Virus record (IMG/VR): IMGVR_UViG_3300050030_000129
Location: 1-33,680 of that record
Reading direction: 5' to 3' (one strand)
Length of the DNA stretch: 33,680 nucleotides
DNA from: a virus
The notes under the pieces were generated by a model. The model saw only the letters and a list, made by a program, of their open reading frames with translations. It had not been told where the DNA came from and searched no databases. Below are positions 22,185 through 30,139 of the stretch, in pieces. The translations under genes and the position numbers were made by a program. The stretch's first letter is position 1; each line of letters starts with the position of its first letter.

Positions 22185-22508
22185 TTAGCGATACGTTACG
22201 GTAATATCGGGAGCGTTCGTTCCGTCTATACCGACGGCCAGGCCGGTGGTAAAGGCAAGGTCGTAGAGTCGGCGTCCGAGGGAACCGAGGCCGGTATTAA
22301 TAGTAGCGATGATAGCGCCGTCGTCCGCATCAGTGTTGTTATAGAGCACTACCGTTGATCCTGTGCCTATCGTGTTGACAACTAGAGAGTGTAGCAGACC
22401 CGGGCCTTCCTTGATGGTAAAGAGTTCCTTGGCCGCCATATTCTTGTAGGTAAATGCGCTTTCCGCTCGCAATACGTTATTGTCGAAATCAGCGCCGGGA
22501 TTAGTCAT
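22185..22508 (-). CDS. possible head decoration protein, copy 2
   Basis: The 107-aa beta-rich protein starts MTNPGADFDNNVLR. It aligns along its whole length with the neighbouring 105-aa protein: PGADFDNNV near the start, (F/S)YKNxA, GxLHS(L/I)xVN, ATIN, LYDxAFTTGL and (I/A)DITxTYR at the end. This is a tandem duplication that has since diverged. Small beta proteins in this position next to a portal are often head decoration or fibre-base proteins; that role is inferred. Its ATG lies three bases after the stop of copy 1 (TAAGCGATG), so the two copies are translated together. Confidence 0.6.
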   Translation of the reverse strand: MTNPGADFDNNVLRAESAFTYKNMAAKELFTIKEGPGLLHSLVVNTIGTGSTVVLYNNTDADDGAIIATINTGLGSLGRRLYDLAFTTGLAVGIDGTNAPDITVTYR

Positions 22509-22511
22509 CGC

Positions 22512-22829
22512 TTAGCGGTAGGTTATAGTAATATCAGCCGCCCCGGTAGCAATGTCGATAGTTAGACCAGTGGTGAACGCGCAGTCATAGAGGTAGGAGG
22601 TCAGCGTAGAGACGGCATTGATTGTCGCAATCTTCGTAGTGGCTGCGGAAGTATTATCGTAGACAGTGACGACCGCGCCAGTAGCACCTTTGTTGACGGT
22701 AATGGAATGCAATACACCAGCCCCGCTTTTGAGGGTGGTCGCGGCGACATCAGCTAGATTCTTGTAAGAGAAGCGCTGTTCTACCCGCTGAACGTTGTTG
22801 TCGAAATCTGCTCCTGGAGTCGTTGGCAT
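22512..22829 (-). CDS. possible head decoration protein, copy 1
   Basis: The 105-aa beta-rich protein MPTTPGADFDNNVQRVEQ is the paralogue of the 107-aa protein that follows it. Shared features are PGADFDNNV, SYKNLA, GVLHSITVN, ATINA, LYDCAFTTGL and ADITITYR. The middle loops differ most (TGAVVTVYDNTSAATTK here), as expected if the core is kept and the exposed surface changes. The gene starts six nt after the portal stop (TAAACCACCATG) without an SD. Heteromer formation or functional specialisation between the copies is possible. Confidence 0.6.
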   Translation of the reverse strand: MPTTPGADFDNNVQRVEQRFSYKNLADVAATTLKSGAGVLHSITVNKGATGAVVTVYDNTSAATTKIATINAVSTLTSYLYDCAFTTGLTIDIATGAADITITYR

Positions 22830-22835
22830 GGTGGT

Positions 22836-24779
22836 TTAGACGGTTAATGCTTGGCCTGAAATATTGCCTGGGGTTGGTGAGGACATGGGCGGCGGGCCTC
22901 CTGGTTCCGGTGGCATCGGGCCTTCGGGCGGTATCCCTCCATCCATCGGCGGCCCTTGCAGGGGCATAGGCGGTGGAGGTGGTGGCGTGAAGACAGCCGG
23001 AAATACCTCGTCCATGTTGATTCTCAGCTCATCGAACGTCTTGACGACTTCCCGCACGACCGGACGCAGATTCATGCCGGCGAACTGCGGGTCGTTGGGC
23101 GGGAGCTTGGAGAGAGTACCAATCAGCTCCATACCCTGCTTCCGCACCACTTCCTTGGTCGCCATGACCGGACGCACGTCGTACATGAAATCGAAGTCGC
23201 CCTGGAACTCCAATGGATCGAACTCCTTGAAGTCAACGGCTCCGTCCGGCCCCATGATGCGGGCGAGCTGCATCGTATCCCAGTTGGCCTGGTAGAGCTT
23301 CAGGATCATCTTACCTCGACGATTGAGTACGCGGTTGAGACCGCGGATCACGCCGTCCAGCTTCTCGCCTGATGAGCCCACAACCGCTGAAATCTCGGTG
23401 GCCGATCGGTCGCCGCTCGGTCTGGTGCCCATGGTGTAGTCGCTGGAGGCTGAGGCACGCTGGCCGTCACGGTCGATCATCTCCTCTTCGCGTACGCTGG
23501 AGCCGGTCACGTCGGGGCGCACCAGGGGCTTGAAGGCGTTGACGTTCGATAGGCGGATGATGTTGTTCGGAAAGGCCGTGAACTCGTCGTCGTCCGCTTC
23601 CTCGTTGGACTGGAGAATCCCCATGCCCTGGATGATGATGTCCACGTTGTCGAGTCGCTGGTCACGCTGCTTCTTCTTGTAGAGGATGACCTTCTCCATT
23701 TCCCTCACCAGCCCCATGCCTCGCAGGTGATAGGTGTCGGTGAGTGGCGACCACACGTTGAACGGCAGGTCGCCGTCGGGTGTCGGGTTCTCGATGTCGC
23801 GCAGTACGGTCTTGTCGTTGGCGATGGTGATGAGGCGACCTTTGGGATACTTGGCGTTTTTCCTGACGTAGATTTCGAGCAACTGTACCTTGTAGTCGTC
23901 CTTCTGGTTGCCGACCTGCTGATCGTTTATCGAAATACTGGTGCTGTTCTGATTCGCTTCGGTATCGGTCTCCAAGGGTTCGGGGAACTCTCGGATGCGA
24001 AGCCGGTCGGCTTTGTAGTCAACGGGGGTGAATTGTCCACCCTTCGACCTGTCTAACTCGGCCAGGGCTTCGGGGGTATAGAGCTTCTCGTCAATCTCGG
24101 AACGCCACTTGGTAATCCTGTTAGCCGCCCATGGCAGGGTCTCGATGGTGGCGTAGCCTAGCGGGTAAATGAAATCGGTGTTATCCAAGAGCTCCGATAC
24201 CGGGCTGTTGTAGATGACTTCCTGACGGGTGACGGTCTTGGTGACAATCTCGCTGCCGTACTGAACACCTAGGAAGGTCTTTGGCACTTCCTCCTGGACC
24301 TCTTCGGTCACTTCGGTCGTCTCGGTCTTCCACGTGATCTTCTCTGTCGCGAAATCCATCCAGACTCCGCGCTTCACGAACCTCTCAAAGAAGGCGTCGA
24401 AGTCCATTTCCTGATCGGCGTAGAGCGCAAGCTGTTCAACATTCTGGGTACGATCCAGGAGCAGGTTGGCCTGCTCCATCGTCGTCCCTTGGTTGATACG
24501 CGGGATGACCCGAAGGCTCGGCCTGCCCTTGGTCATGCGAGGCGTGGTGGATTCGACTATCGCATGGCCGTCCGGTGGGACGTAGTTGTTGCGAAAAGGA
24601 CCGGAGCGCGGCGACCACATCCACCAGTATTCCCAGAGCCGCTTCTCCAGCTTGAAATAGGCCTCAAGGTTGTCGGAGGCCTTCTTGACGCGCTCAACCC
24701 ATTCGGTCGCCAGCGCGTTCTTGTCGTTCGGTTGTACGGTTTGTACGTCGGGTTTCTGCTCTTCGGGGGAAGTGGTCAT
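22836..24779 (-). CDS. portal protein
   Basis: The 647-aa protein follows the large terminase and has the appearance of a podovirus portal: an N-terminal acidic helical part (WVERVKKASDNLEAYFKLEKRLWEYW), an aromatic segment at WMWSPRSGPFRNNYVPPDGHA, the central GVWMDFATEKITWKTET region, the stem and clip region around ILYKKKQRDQRLDNVDIIIQG, and a C-terminal helical region. The last 60 residues are Pro/Met/Gly-rich and disordered. It would form the dodecameric ring for DNA entry. It starts in an ATGA overlap with the terminase stop. No alternative family fits as well. Confidence 0.8.
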   Translation of the reverse strand: MTTSPEEQKPDVQTVQPNDKNALATEWVERVKKASDNLEAYFKLEKRLWEYWWMWSPRSGPFRNNYVPPDGHAIVESTTPRMTKGRPSLRVIPRINQGTTMEQANLLLDRTQNVEQLALYADQEMDFDAFFERFVKRGVWMDFATEKITWKTETTEVTEEVQEEVPKTFLGVQYGSEIVTKTVTRQEVIYNSPVSELLDNTDFIYPLGYATIETLPWAANRITKWRSEIDEKLYTPEALAELDRSKGGQFTPVDYKADRLRIREFPEPLETDTEANQNSTSISINDQQVGNQKDDYKVQLLEIYVRKNAKYPKGRLITIANDKTVLRDIENPTPDGDLPFNVWSPLTDTYHLRGMGLVREMEKVILYKKKQRDQRLDNVDIIIQGMGILQSNEEADDDEFTAFPNNIIRLSNVNAFKPLVRPDVTGSSVREEEMIDRDGQRASASSDYTMGTRPSGDRSATEISAVVGSSGEKLDGVIRGLNRVLNRRGKMILKLYQANWDTMQLARIMGPDGAVDFKEFDPLEFQGDFDFMYDVRPVMATKEVVRKQGMELIGTLSKLPPNDPQFAGMNLRPVVREVVKTFDELRINMDEVFPAVFTPPPPPPMPLQGPPMDGGIPPEGPMPPEPGGPPPMSSPTPGNISGQALTV

Positions 24780-26476
24780 GCGTGTGATGAAAATTGACCA
24801 AGAAGCTGCCTCCGCTTCAGCTTCCTCCGCTTGTGTTGTTCGGGATCGACGATACGATGAAGCTTCGCCACCTGGAGCGCGATCATCAGCGCAATCGCAA
24901 TGTCGTCATAGCATGAAACGTTGGCACCTGTCGAGCCGTCATCGTGCACAACGTATGAGAGAAGCTCCTCGACCGCCTCTTGTGACGGCAGGAACAACGA
25001 CTCATCGCGTAGTGCCGCGCGCAGGTCGTTCTCCATTCTTTGCTTCGACTTCGTGTCCGTAAGCCAACCGAGTTTCTGCACTTCGACGGACGGATCAGTC
25101 GGGCTGAGTACGGTGCGATAGAAGACATTGCCGTAACGCTTTTTTAGCGTCGTGATGGCCGTATCGTACTTGTTGATTTCGACCCCGATGACGGCCTCGT
25201 TGAAATACCAGCCGAGTCGGTACAACTCGTCCGAAAACAGATCGGGGTCGATACGACCGTGCCAGAGCCCCACGACGCTGTAGGTCGTCAGATCGAGCAC
25301 GACGCCCGCCGAGAAGTCCCCGCCGGCCAACCCTTCGGCCACATCCCCGCCGATGCCGTAGATGTGCTCGGGTTGCGGTAACTCCCATAGTCTCAGTCTG
25401 CCTTGCGGGTCGTCGCGGAACAGTATCGCCCCGTCTTCCCTCTCGGTCAGCTCTCCCCGCCACTTGGGCGGTTTGCAGAGCGCCAGTAGCTCCCTCAGCC
25501 TGCGGACCGGAAAGACATGCTGGCCGCTGGTCAGGAAGCACTCGATGTCGTTCTCCGGATACTCCTGCCAGAACAGCTCGACCGTATCGAACGTCTTGAT
25601 CTTCTCCTGCCGCCAGTGAAGCTGCTCGTCGGTCAACTTGTAGGACTTCCGGGCGGTCAACGGGCTACCAGACTCCGGGTCATCGGTCAGTGTGTCCAGA
25701 AAGGTCTTGCGTGCCTCATCGGATGCAAAGGTCAGGCTGTATTCAGGATGGATGTACCACGGGATGAATATGGCCTTGTAGCCGTTCTCCCCACGTTTGG
25801 CGGCCTCGTAGAGCCGGTGGAAAGGCGTACCGAAGCCGTTGGCTGTCCCTTCCCAGACGATCGACGTACGGGGCAGAAACGGGACCGACTGCTCGATACC
25901 CGTGCGAAGACTCACCAGGTCGCCATAGAGCGGCGCCTCCGAGCCATGGACGTGCTTCAGCGTCTTGGAACGTCCAGCCCTGATGTTCTTGGCGTAGGCG
26001 ACGGACAGACGGCTTCGTAGTCCAGGTCGGTCGCTTCGGGTGGCTTGGTCTGGGTTCTCGAACACCAGCTCGCGCTTGTTGGAGTAGCGCTGCATCGGCT
26101 TCAATCCGTCGGGCAGCATGTCGTAGAACAGCTTGACCATCGAAAACAGGTGGCTCGTCGAGTCCTCATCGTGGCTGATGATCTGACTGCGGACGTTCTT
26201 GTGGGTGGCCGTGTCCTGAAATAGAAGTGAGTCAATGCAGGTCGAGATACCCTGCTGTCTCGCTTTCAGGACGACATGGCGGATCGGGTTGCCTGCTTCC
26301 CAGTCGGGCTTCCAGTAGTTCTCGAAGTAGTAGGCCTGGCTCGGGTACTTCGAAAAGTCCAGACTGACCGTCCGGTTGTCTTTCGTGATGATCCAAAGGA
26401 ACCGCTGAACATACCAGCGGGCGTCGTCCCTAATCCTCCTCAGTATCCGCTGGGCTTTCTCCGTCATCGAGGTCAT
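24776..26476 (-). CDS. terminase large subunit
   Basis: The protein of about 567 aa has an ATPase domain with Walker A-like KARQQGIST (residues 71-79) and an adenine-binding region near KYPSQAYYFENYW. A C-terminal RNase H-like nuclease has GIGGDVAEGLAGGDFSAGVVLD, VIGVEIN and DDIAIALMIA, giving the acidic residues of the active site. It packages DNA through the portal. The translation start is uncertain: ATGs at 26476 and 26467 are in frame, and a TTG lies directly before the first. All overlap the end of the small-subunit gene by 38-50 nt, so translation is probably coupled. Confidence 0.87.
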   Translation of the reverse strand: MTSMTEKAQRILRRIRDDARWYVQRFLWIITKDNRTVSLDFSKYPSQAYYFENYWKPDWEAGNPIRHVVLKARQQGISTCIDSLLFQDTATHKNVRSQIISHDEDSTSHLFSMVKLFYDMLPDGLKPMQRYSNKRELVFENPDQATRSDRPGLRSRLSVAYAKNIRAGRSKTLKHVHGSEAPLYGDLVSLRTGIEQSVPFLPRTSIVWEGTANGFGTPFHRLYEAAKRGENGYKAIFIPWYIHPEYSLTFASDEARKTFLDTLTDDPESGSPLTARKSYKLTDEQLHWRQEKIKTFDTVELFWQEYPENDIECFLTSGQHVFPVRRLRELLALCKPPKWRGELTEREDGAILFRDDPQGRLRLWELPQPEHIYGIGGDVAEGLAGGDFSAGVVLDLTTYSVVGLWHGRIDPDLFSDELYRLGWYFNEAVIGVEINKYDTAITTLKKRYGNVFYRTVLSPTDPSVEVQKLGWLTDTKSKQRMENDLRAALRDESLFLPSQEAVEELLSYVVHDDGSTGANVSCYDDIAIALMIALQVAKLHRIVDPEQHKRRKLKRRQLLGQFSSHA

Positions 26477-26867
26477 CAATCAGATCATCGAAGCTGTGGT
26501 GCGCCTCGATCTTCTTCGCCGCTTCCAGTCCCTTGATCTTGGTGGCACTGTCGAAGAACTTGTGGCGAGTCGAATGGTCGGGCACGTCCATGAAGTCCAT
26601 GGTCTTGCCGGTAGCATCCGTTCCGACCACTGCTCGGTTAGCCTTCAGCCCCTCATCCATGACCTTCGCCAGCCGGTCATCCGTGATGCCAGCTTTGTCC
26701 ATCGCAGCTAGAAAAGCCTCACGAACATTAGGTTTCGCAAGTGTCTGCGATGCCTGACTTTCGGCTGTTTTCGGGCTGAAGCCTGCCTCGATCCCAGCCT
26801 CTTTGCGCTTCTTTCCCTCAACGGTGAGCTTGATGAGCTTGCGCTGTCTGATGTTTAGATCAGCCAT
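26430..26867 (-). CDS. terminase small subunit (putative)
   Basis: From the ATG at 26867 the protein is 145 aa. The first 55 residues form a helix-turn-helix (NIRQRKLIKLTVEGKKRKEAGIEAGFSPKTAESQASQTLAKPNVREAF), the usual DNA-recognition part of small terminases. An oligomerisation region (RLAKVMDEGLKANRA ... RHKFFDSATKIKGLEAAKKIE) and an acidic tail (DDLIDDLDDGE) follow. It would recognise packaging DNA. The start overlaps the end of the glycosyltransferase gene (ATGGCTGA). The 3' end overlaps the large-subunit start. Confidence 0.78.
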   Translation of the reverse strand: MADLNIRQRKLIKLTVEGKKRKEAGIEAGFSPKTAESQASQTLAKPNVREAFLAAMDKAGITDDRLAKVMDEGLKANRAVVGTDATGKTMDFMDVPDHSTRHKFFDSATKIKGLEAAKKIEAHHSFDDLIDDLDDGESPADTEED

Positions 26868-27606
26868 CGTCGAGCGCCCCCCATTCCCTGTCCTTGTTAC
26901 GGACATGGTCGATGTATCCCTGCGCCCACTGGGCCGTCTTCATGTTGTAGAGCGATGACATTTCCGACGTTCCCTCAGTTAGTCGGATGTGATCTTGGTG
27001 CAATCCGAAGATGTCGTGATGCCAGAACGGCGTCAGCCCAAGCCCCTTGGTCAGCCGGTCGAACAGGTCGGTGTCGTCATCGCCGTACATCGTGAAATCC
27101 TCATCCATTCCCCGGATGGCCTGAATGTGCTCGGTACGGTAGGCGGCAAGCATTGGGATAGGACGCTGTGCTGTCGGCCCGCAGTACTCGCAACCCATTT
27201 GTCCGTCCTTCCAGTTGACGACGCGAGCAAAGGCGAACTGGTCGGGATGCTCCTTGAGTACGGCCACGAACTGCCGGATGCAGTCGGTCTGATGGATGAT
27301 CTCAGCGGACTGCATGATGCAATACTCGCCCGTCGCACGTCTGAAGCCGACGTTCATCGGACGGCTTGGGTTAGTCCAGCCTTCCCGTCCCTTGGCGATG
27401 CGGTTGAAGATGATCTGCGGGAACTCATCCTTGATCTTCTCGGTGCCGTCGGTCGAGCCGTCGTCCGTCACGAATACTTCAAGGTTCGGGTACTGCTGGC
27501 GATAGATGGACTTCAAAGATTCCCTAAGCAAGGGCAGGCGGTTGAACGTGGAGATGACGATCGAAACCCTAGGCTCCGTTGATTGTGACGGTGAGTGTTT
27601 TGCCAT
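26860..27606 (-). CDS. family 2 glycosyltransferase next to terminase
   Basis: The 248-aa protein has VSIVISTFNRLPLLRESLKSI and VTDDGSTDGT (residues 14-55), the nucleotide-sugar binding part of GT2 enzymes, and a later segment GMDEDFTMYGDDDTDLFDRL with the catalytic acid region. The usual DxD metal site is replaced by QSAE (residues 99-102), a variant also found in a GT2 subgroup with QN(P/A)E-type motifs; metal use may therefore differ. The acceptor is unknown; candidates are virion proteins or phage DNA. The gene overlaps the upstream 58-aa gene by 38 nt and the small terminase by 8 nt. It is the second glycosyltransferase in the window and is not close in sequence to the first. Confidence 0.82.
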   Translation of the reverse strand: MAKHSPSQSTEPRVSIVISTFNRLPLLRESLKSIYRQQYPNLEVFVTDDGSTDGTEKIKDEFPQIIFNRIAKGREGWTNPSRPMNVGFRRATGEYCIMQSAEIIHQTDCIRQFVAVLKEHPDQFAFARVVNWKDGQMGCEYCGPTAQRPIPMLAAYRTEHIQAIRGMDEDFTMYGDDDTDLFDRLTKGLGLTPFWHHDIFGLHQDHIRLTEGTSEMSSLYNMKTAQWAQGYIDHVRNKDREWGALDDG

Positions 27607-27745
27607 CGTAGGTGAATGACTTGACCATGCGGACGTTGAACATATGCGAAGACAAGTTCATCCAGCCGATGTGCTGGCCGACACGATCCTTGATCTCAAC
27701 GCTTATGCTGTGGAGAGGGCCGTCCTCCGTTGCCTTCTTGGCCAT
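27569..27745 (-). CDS. 58-aa hypothetical protein overlapping glycosyltransferase
   Basis: Reading from the ATG at 27745 gives a small, well-formed alpha/beta protein (MAKKATEDGPLHSISVEIKD ... VRMVKSFTYDGKTLTVTINGA). It starts two bases after the stop of the upstream membrane gene (TAGCCATG, identical to the junction at 3228-3231) and ends 38 nt inside the glycosyltransferase gene in another frame. Packing and the protein-like pattern of hydrophobic residues support it. No family is recognised; position suggests a packaging or head role. Confidence 0.55.
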   Translation of the reverse strand: MAKKATEDGPLHSISVEIKDRVGQHIGWMNLSSHMFNVRMVKSFTYDGKTLTVTINGA

Positions 27746-27747
27746 GG

Positions 27748-27960
27748 CTACTGTTCCGGTGTTGGTTCAGACGGCGTCTCAGGCTTCGCAAACATCTTGT
27801 CGAGCGTGCCGATGCCGGTCACGGTCGCGAGCCAGATGGCTACCGTATCGAAGAAGAACTGCAGGTTCGGGATGTAGTGGGCGGCCAAGACGGACAGCGT
27901 GCCCAACGTGATGAGCCAAAAACGAATAGAGCTTAGGAGACTGAGCAGTTTCTCTTTCAT
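27748..27960 (-). CDS. 70-aa two-pass membrane protein (holin-like)
   Basis: MKEKLLSLLSSIRFWLITLGTLSVLAAHY is followed by a second hydrophobic segment, LQFFFDTVAIWLATVTGIGTL, and a Pro/Glu-rich tail. Two membrane spans with a short loop and a charged tail fit small phage holins. It is far from the endolysin gene but is the first gene of the leftward packaging transcript, where small holins also occur. The ATG has no SD and is preceded by TAATCACCCGCCCC, with no upstream gene ending there. Confidence 0.6.
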   Translation of the reverse strand: MKEKLLSLLSSIRFWLITLGTLSVLAAHYIPNLQFFFDTVAIWLATVTGIGTLDKMFAKPETPSEPTPEQ

Positions 27961-28022
27961 GGGGCGGGTGATTACTGGTCAACACTCTCAGTGAAGCACT
28001 TGCAGGAATTCGGTCAAGGGGA

Positions 28023-28049
28023 ACCAGCCGGACTGCACGTCAGGCTGGT
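28023..28049 (-). terminator. hairpin at the end of the right-hand module
   Basis: ACCAGCC (28023-28029) pairs with GGCTGGT (28043-28049). After one mismatch GAC pairs with GTC, giving a tight 5-nt loop. The stem starts about 9 nt after the stop of the DUF932-like gene, and the minus strand continues TCCCCTTGACC rather than with a U-run. It is placed as a terminator or boundary element between the plasmid-like module and the packaging genes. Confidence 0.5.
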
Positions 28050-28057
28050 CGAAAGGG

Positions 28058-28807
28058 CTAGCTGAGGATCACCTCGCGGAACAGTGCGCTCAAGGCGAGC
28101 GTACTGTCCATTTGAGCCCGGGGTGATCTACTTTTCGTCACCTCAGTGAATGCGTTGTAGAGGGACCACACGACCCGTGGCGCGAATTCGGGATACTTCG
28201 GCCGGTCGTACGCTTCGATTACCCGGGGCAATGACGAAGCGGGCAGGATATCCCTGCGGACGGATTCGACCAGCAAGTGATCGGCGGCCGCCACGTCCAG
28301 CGCCAATGTCTTCATCCGTCGGATCTCGTCGGCATGACGAGAGTTGAGCCCCGCCACTGACGAGAGCATCCGGTAGATCATCTCCGGCAGATCCCGGAAG
28401 ACGTGAAGGGTGTGCTTGCGGGACACCTCCGCCTCCCCGCTGAACGCGAGGTTATCGCAGCAGAAGACTCGGCTGCCGGCGCAGAGATTGACGCTGAAGC
28501 TCTTGTCGTAGCTGTTGCGCAACCCGATGGCCACGCAGTACTCGCCGTCCCCCGATGCCGCCTGACAGGACAGGACACCGAACAGCTGGGCGCCGTCGCG
28601 GGCCAAGGCGTAGGACTCGTCCATGACCTGAAGACCGAACCTAGGTAGGTGCAGCCGCACCTCTTCCACCAGTCGGGGGTGAGGCACGGGAATATAACTC
28701 CCGTCCTCGATGGGAACCGGAACCGCCCGTATGTCGGCTTCGGTCGCTATCCACCCGCCCCTGTGGGCAATGAGCTGCCCCTGGGCGGCCTCGTTCCATT
28801 CATTCAT
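28058..28807 (-). CDS. DUF932-like protein
   Basis: The 249-aa protein has the central motif GLRNSYDKSFSVNLCAGSRVFCCDNLAFSGE followed by RKHT. This matches DUF932 proteins of phages and plasmids, in which SxDxS(M/F/)xx(G/A)xRVxC(x)N is the best conserved region. The C-terminal half is helical and ends in the ordered RAQMDSTLALSALFREVIL. The biochemical function of the family is not established; it is a marker of plasmids, phages and integrative elements. GGAGGG precedes the ATG, a conventional SD. It is the last gene of a transcript that includes the RadC-like gene. Confidence 0.72.
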   Translation of the reverse strand: MNEWNEAAQGQLIAHRGGWIATEADIRAVPVPIEDGSYIPVPHPRLVEEVRLHLPRFGLQVMDESYALARDGAQLFGVLSCQAASGDGEYCVAIGLRNSYDKSFSVNLCAGSRVFCCDNLAFSGEAEVSRKHTLHVFRDLPEMIYRMLSSVAGLNSRHADEIRRMKTLALDVAAADHLLVESVRRDILPASSLPRVIEAYDRPKYPEFAPRVVWSLYNAFTEVTKSRSPRAQMDSTLALSALFREVILS

Positions 28808-28821
28808 CTTCCCTCCTGAGG

Positions 28822-29247
28822 CTAGAGGATTCCGGCCTCTCTGAAGCTGAAATGACTCTTGCCTCCGATGATGACGTGATCCAGTACTTCGATTCCGACG
28901 GTCTCGCCGACTCGCGCCAGCCGTTGCGTCATCTCCACATCGTCCTCGGACGGTGTAGGTTCACCCGATGGATGGTTGTGGACGAGCAGGACCGAAGCGG
29001 CCGCGTGCCGGATAGCCTCTCTGAACACCTCCCTCGGATGAACGATGCTGGAGTTCAGGCTTCCGATTGACAGGACAGTCAGCCGGTAGACCATGTGGCG
29101 AGTGTTGAGAAGCGCGACGATGAAATACTCGCGCATCTCCTTGCCCACCGCGTCCCGAACGACCGGCACCAGGTCTTGAGGCGTGCGGATCGGCCCCGGT
29201 CTGGTTCGCAGAGTCAGACTCGCATGCTCGGTGATGTAGAGCTTCAC
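28822..29247 (-). CDS. radC: RadC-like JAB/MPN-domain protein
   Basis: The 141-aa protein has the JAMM pattern: E40 in MREYFIVALLNTR, then HNHPSGEPTPSEDD (H90, H92, D103), the metal site of RadC/JAB proteases. It lacks the N-terminal UPF0758 helix-hairpin-helix half of chromosomal RadC and corresponds to the plasmid and phage single-domain type. The function of these is not settled; links with recombination and antirestriction genes are common. A GTG start is chosen because it has GGAGG four bases upstream and overlaps the stop of the preceding gene (GTGA). Confidence 0.85.
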   Translation of the reverse strand: MKLYITEHASLTLRTRPGPIRTPQDLVPVVRDAVGKEMREYFIVALLNTRHMVYRLTVLSIGSLNSSIVHPREVFREAIRHAAASVLLVHNHPSGEPTPSEDDVEMTQRLARVGETVGIEVLDHVIIGGKSHFSFREAGIL

Positions 29248-29501
29248 GATCCCTCCTTGCGCTTCCAGGCGAACGCTCTTGGCTTCTGTCCTGCGTCACC
29301 GTTGCCTCCCACGGTGCGGACGGACAACTTGCCGTTGGCATAGGACTGCTTCATGCCTTCCTCGAACAGGCGCCAGCAGTCGGCTTTCCATGCCTTGAGA
29401 AGCTCCGGGACTTGCTCGGCGGATTCGATCTTGCCGAGCTCCTCCTGAAGCCCATCGACCAGCTCGCCGAGCTTGGTCTTTTGCTCCGACAGGTAGGACA
29501 C
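29244..29501 (-). CDS. hypothetical protein, 85 aa
   Basis: The protein is largely helical (SEQKTKLGELVDGLQEELGKIESAEQVPELLKAWKADCWRLFEEG), with a basic, Gly-rich end. No family is recognised. The start is a GTG with GGGAGG seven bases upstream. The stop overlaps the radC-like start by GTGA, so the pair is co-translated. The leader contains a hairpin at 29536-29554. Confidence 0.65.
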   Translation of the reverse strand: MSYLSEQKTKLGELVDGLQEELGKIESAEQVPELLKAWKADCWRLFEEGMKQSYANGKLSVRTVGGNGDAGQKPRAFAWKRKEGS

Positions 29502-29535
29502 GGGGATACCTCCCTTCGTGTTGTGACGGTACGAT

Positions 29536-29554
29536 GAGAGCGGACATCGCTCTC
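29536..29554 (-). promoter_or_regulatory. 7-bp perfect hairpin in leader of 85-aa gene
   Basis: GAGAGCG (29536-29542) and CGCTCTC (29548-29554) form a perfect stem with a 5-nt loop, located between the candidate promoter and the SD of the gene starting at 29501. It could be an operator or a leader hairpin. Confidence 0.4.
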
Positions 29555-29561
29555 TCTGCTT

Positions 29562-29593
29562 TACATACGGGGATGGTTGGAATGATTCGTCAA
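29562..29593 (-). promoter_or_regulatory. weak candidate promoter for the radC operon
   Basis: TTGACG (29593-29588) is preceded by CCCC on the minus strand, as at the strong promoter 3598-3626. The best -10 is TATGTA (29567-29562), but the spacing is 20 bp, which is too long for a normal sigma70 promoter. The shared CCCCTTGACG context is the main reason for listing it. Confidence 0.3.
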
Positions 29594-29597
29594 GGGG

Positions 29598-29768
29598 TCA
29601 GACGATGTAGACAATCTTGCCACACCGAAAATATTGAATATGCGGTACTAACGGCCAGCCCTCAAACAGGGGCTTACCAGCATATGTCGCGATAGCAGAA
29701 CGCGCCCAATGACGCTTACAACACCTCGGGCATTTCACCAGCGACTTTCTTGGTTGCTTTGAAGTCAT
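29598..29768 (-). CDS. 56-aa zinc-binding-like mini-protein
   Basis: Translation from the ATG at 29768 gives MTSKQPRKSLVKCPRCCKRHW ... HIQYFRCGKIVYIV. CPRC near the N-terminus and RCG near the C-terminus give three or four cysteines in zinc-ribbon order. The start overlaps the stop of the YopX-like gene in an ATGA, which supports translation coupled to that gene. No specific family is recognised; a nucleic-acid or protein binding adaptor is likely. Confidence 0.6.
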   Translation of the reverse strand: MTSKQPRKSLVKCPRCCKRHWARSAIATYAGKPLFEGWPLVPHIQYFRCGKIVYIV

Positions 29769-30139
29769 TGCTCTAGTAGGTCAGCATTCTCGTAGATGTT
29801 GCCGATGATTGTTACGTAATTCTCGGCCTGTGACCTGGTTATTACTTCTGGCATATTTGCGCCCTTACCACCAATACCCCAGCGGGCGTATTTGTCGCTC
29901 CACTGCACAACAGATACGCGACCATACCTTTCCACCACGTCCCCCCCATAAATCTCTTTCCCGTTCTTGTCCTTGAGGCCGGTGTACTGCATGAGAACAA
30001 CATCATTGAGTGGTTGATACCACCCTTTGCCTGTGAGAGGATGGCGCATGTCTACGCCGTCCTTGCTGAAGTCGATTAGTTCGACCGTCATCATCGTGCC
30101 CTTTGTCTTATCCCACGCTCTGAACTTGATTGGTGTCAT
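29765..30139 (-). CDS. yopX: YopX-like phage protein
   Basis: The 124-aa protein begins IKFRAWDKTKGTMM and has VVLMQYTGLKDKNGKEIYGGDVVE in the middle, the hallmarks of the YopX family of phage proteins. It ends VTIIGNIYENADLLE, also typical. The biochemical role of the family is unknown. It is preceded by TAACCAGAACGACC, not an SD, and by a strong hairpin at 30156-30192 that separates it from the upstream gene. It looks phage-type inside a module otherwise rich in plasmid-type genes. Confidence 0.88.
   Translation of the reverse strand: MTPIKFRAWDKTKGTMMTVELIDFSKDGVDMRHPLTGKGWYQPLNDVVLMQYTGLKDKNGKEIYGGDVVERYGRVSVVQWSDKYARWGIGGKGANMPEVITRSQAENYVTIIGNIYENADLLEQ

Noticed and set aside
26989-27582. 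A 197-codon plus-strand frame
   Set aside because: It is antisense to the family 2 glycosyltransferase, whose motifs leave no doubt about the coding strand.
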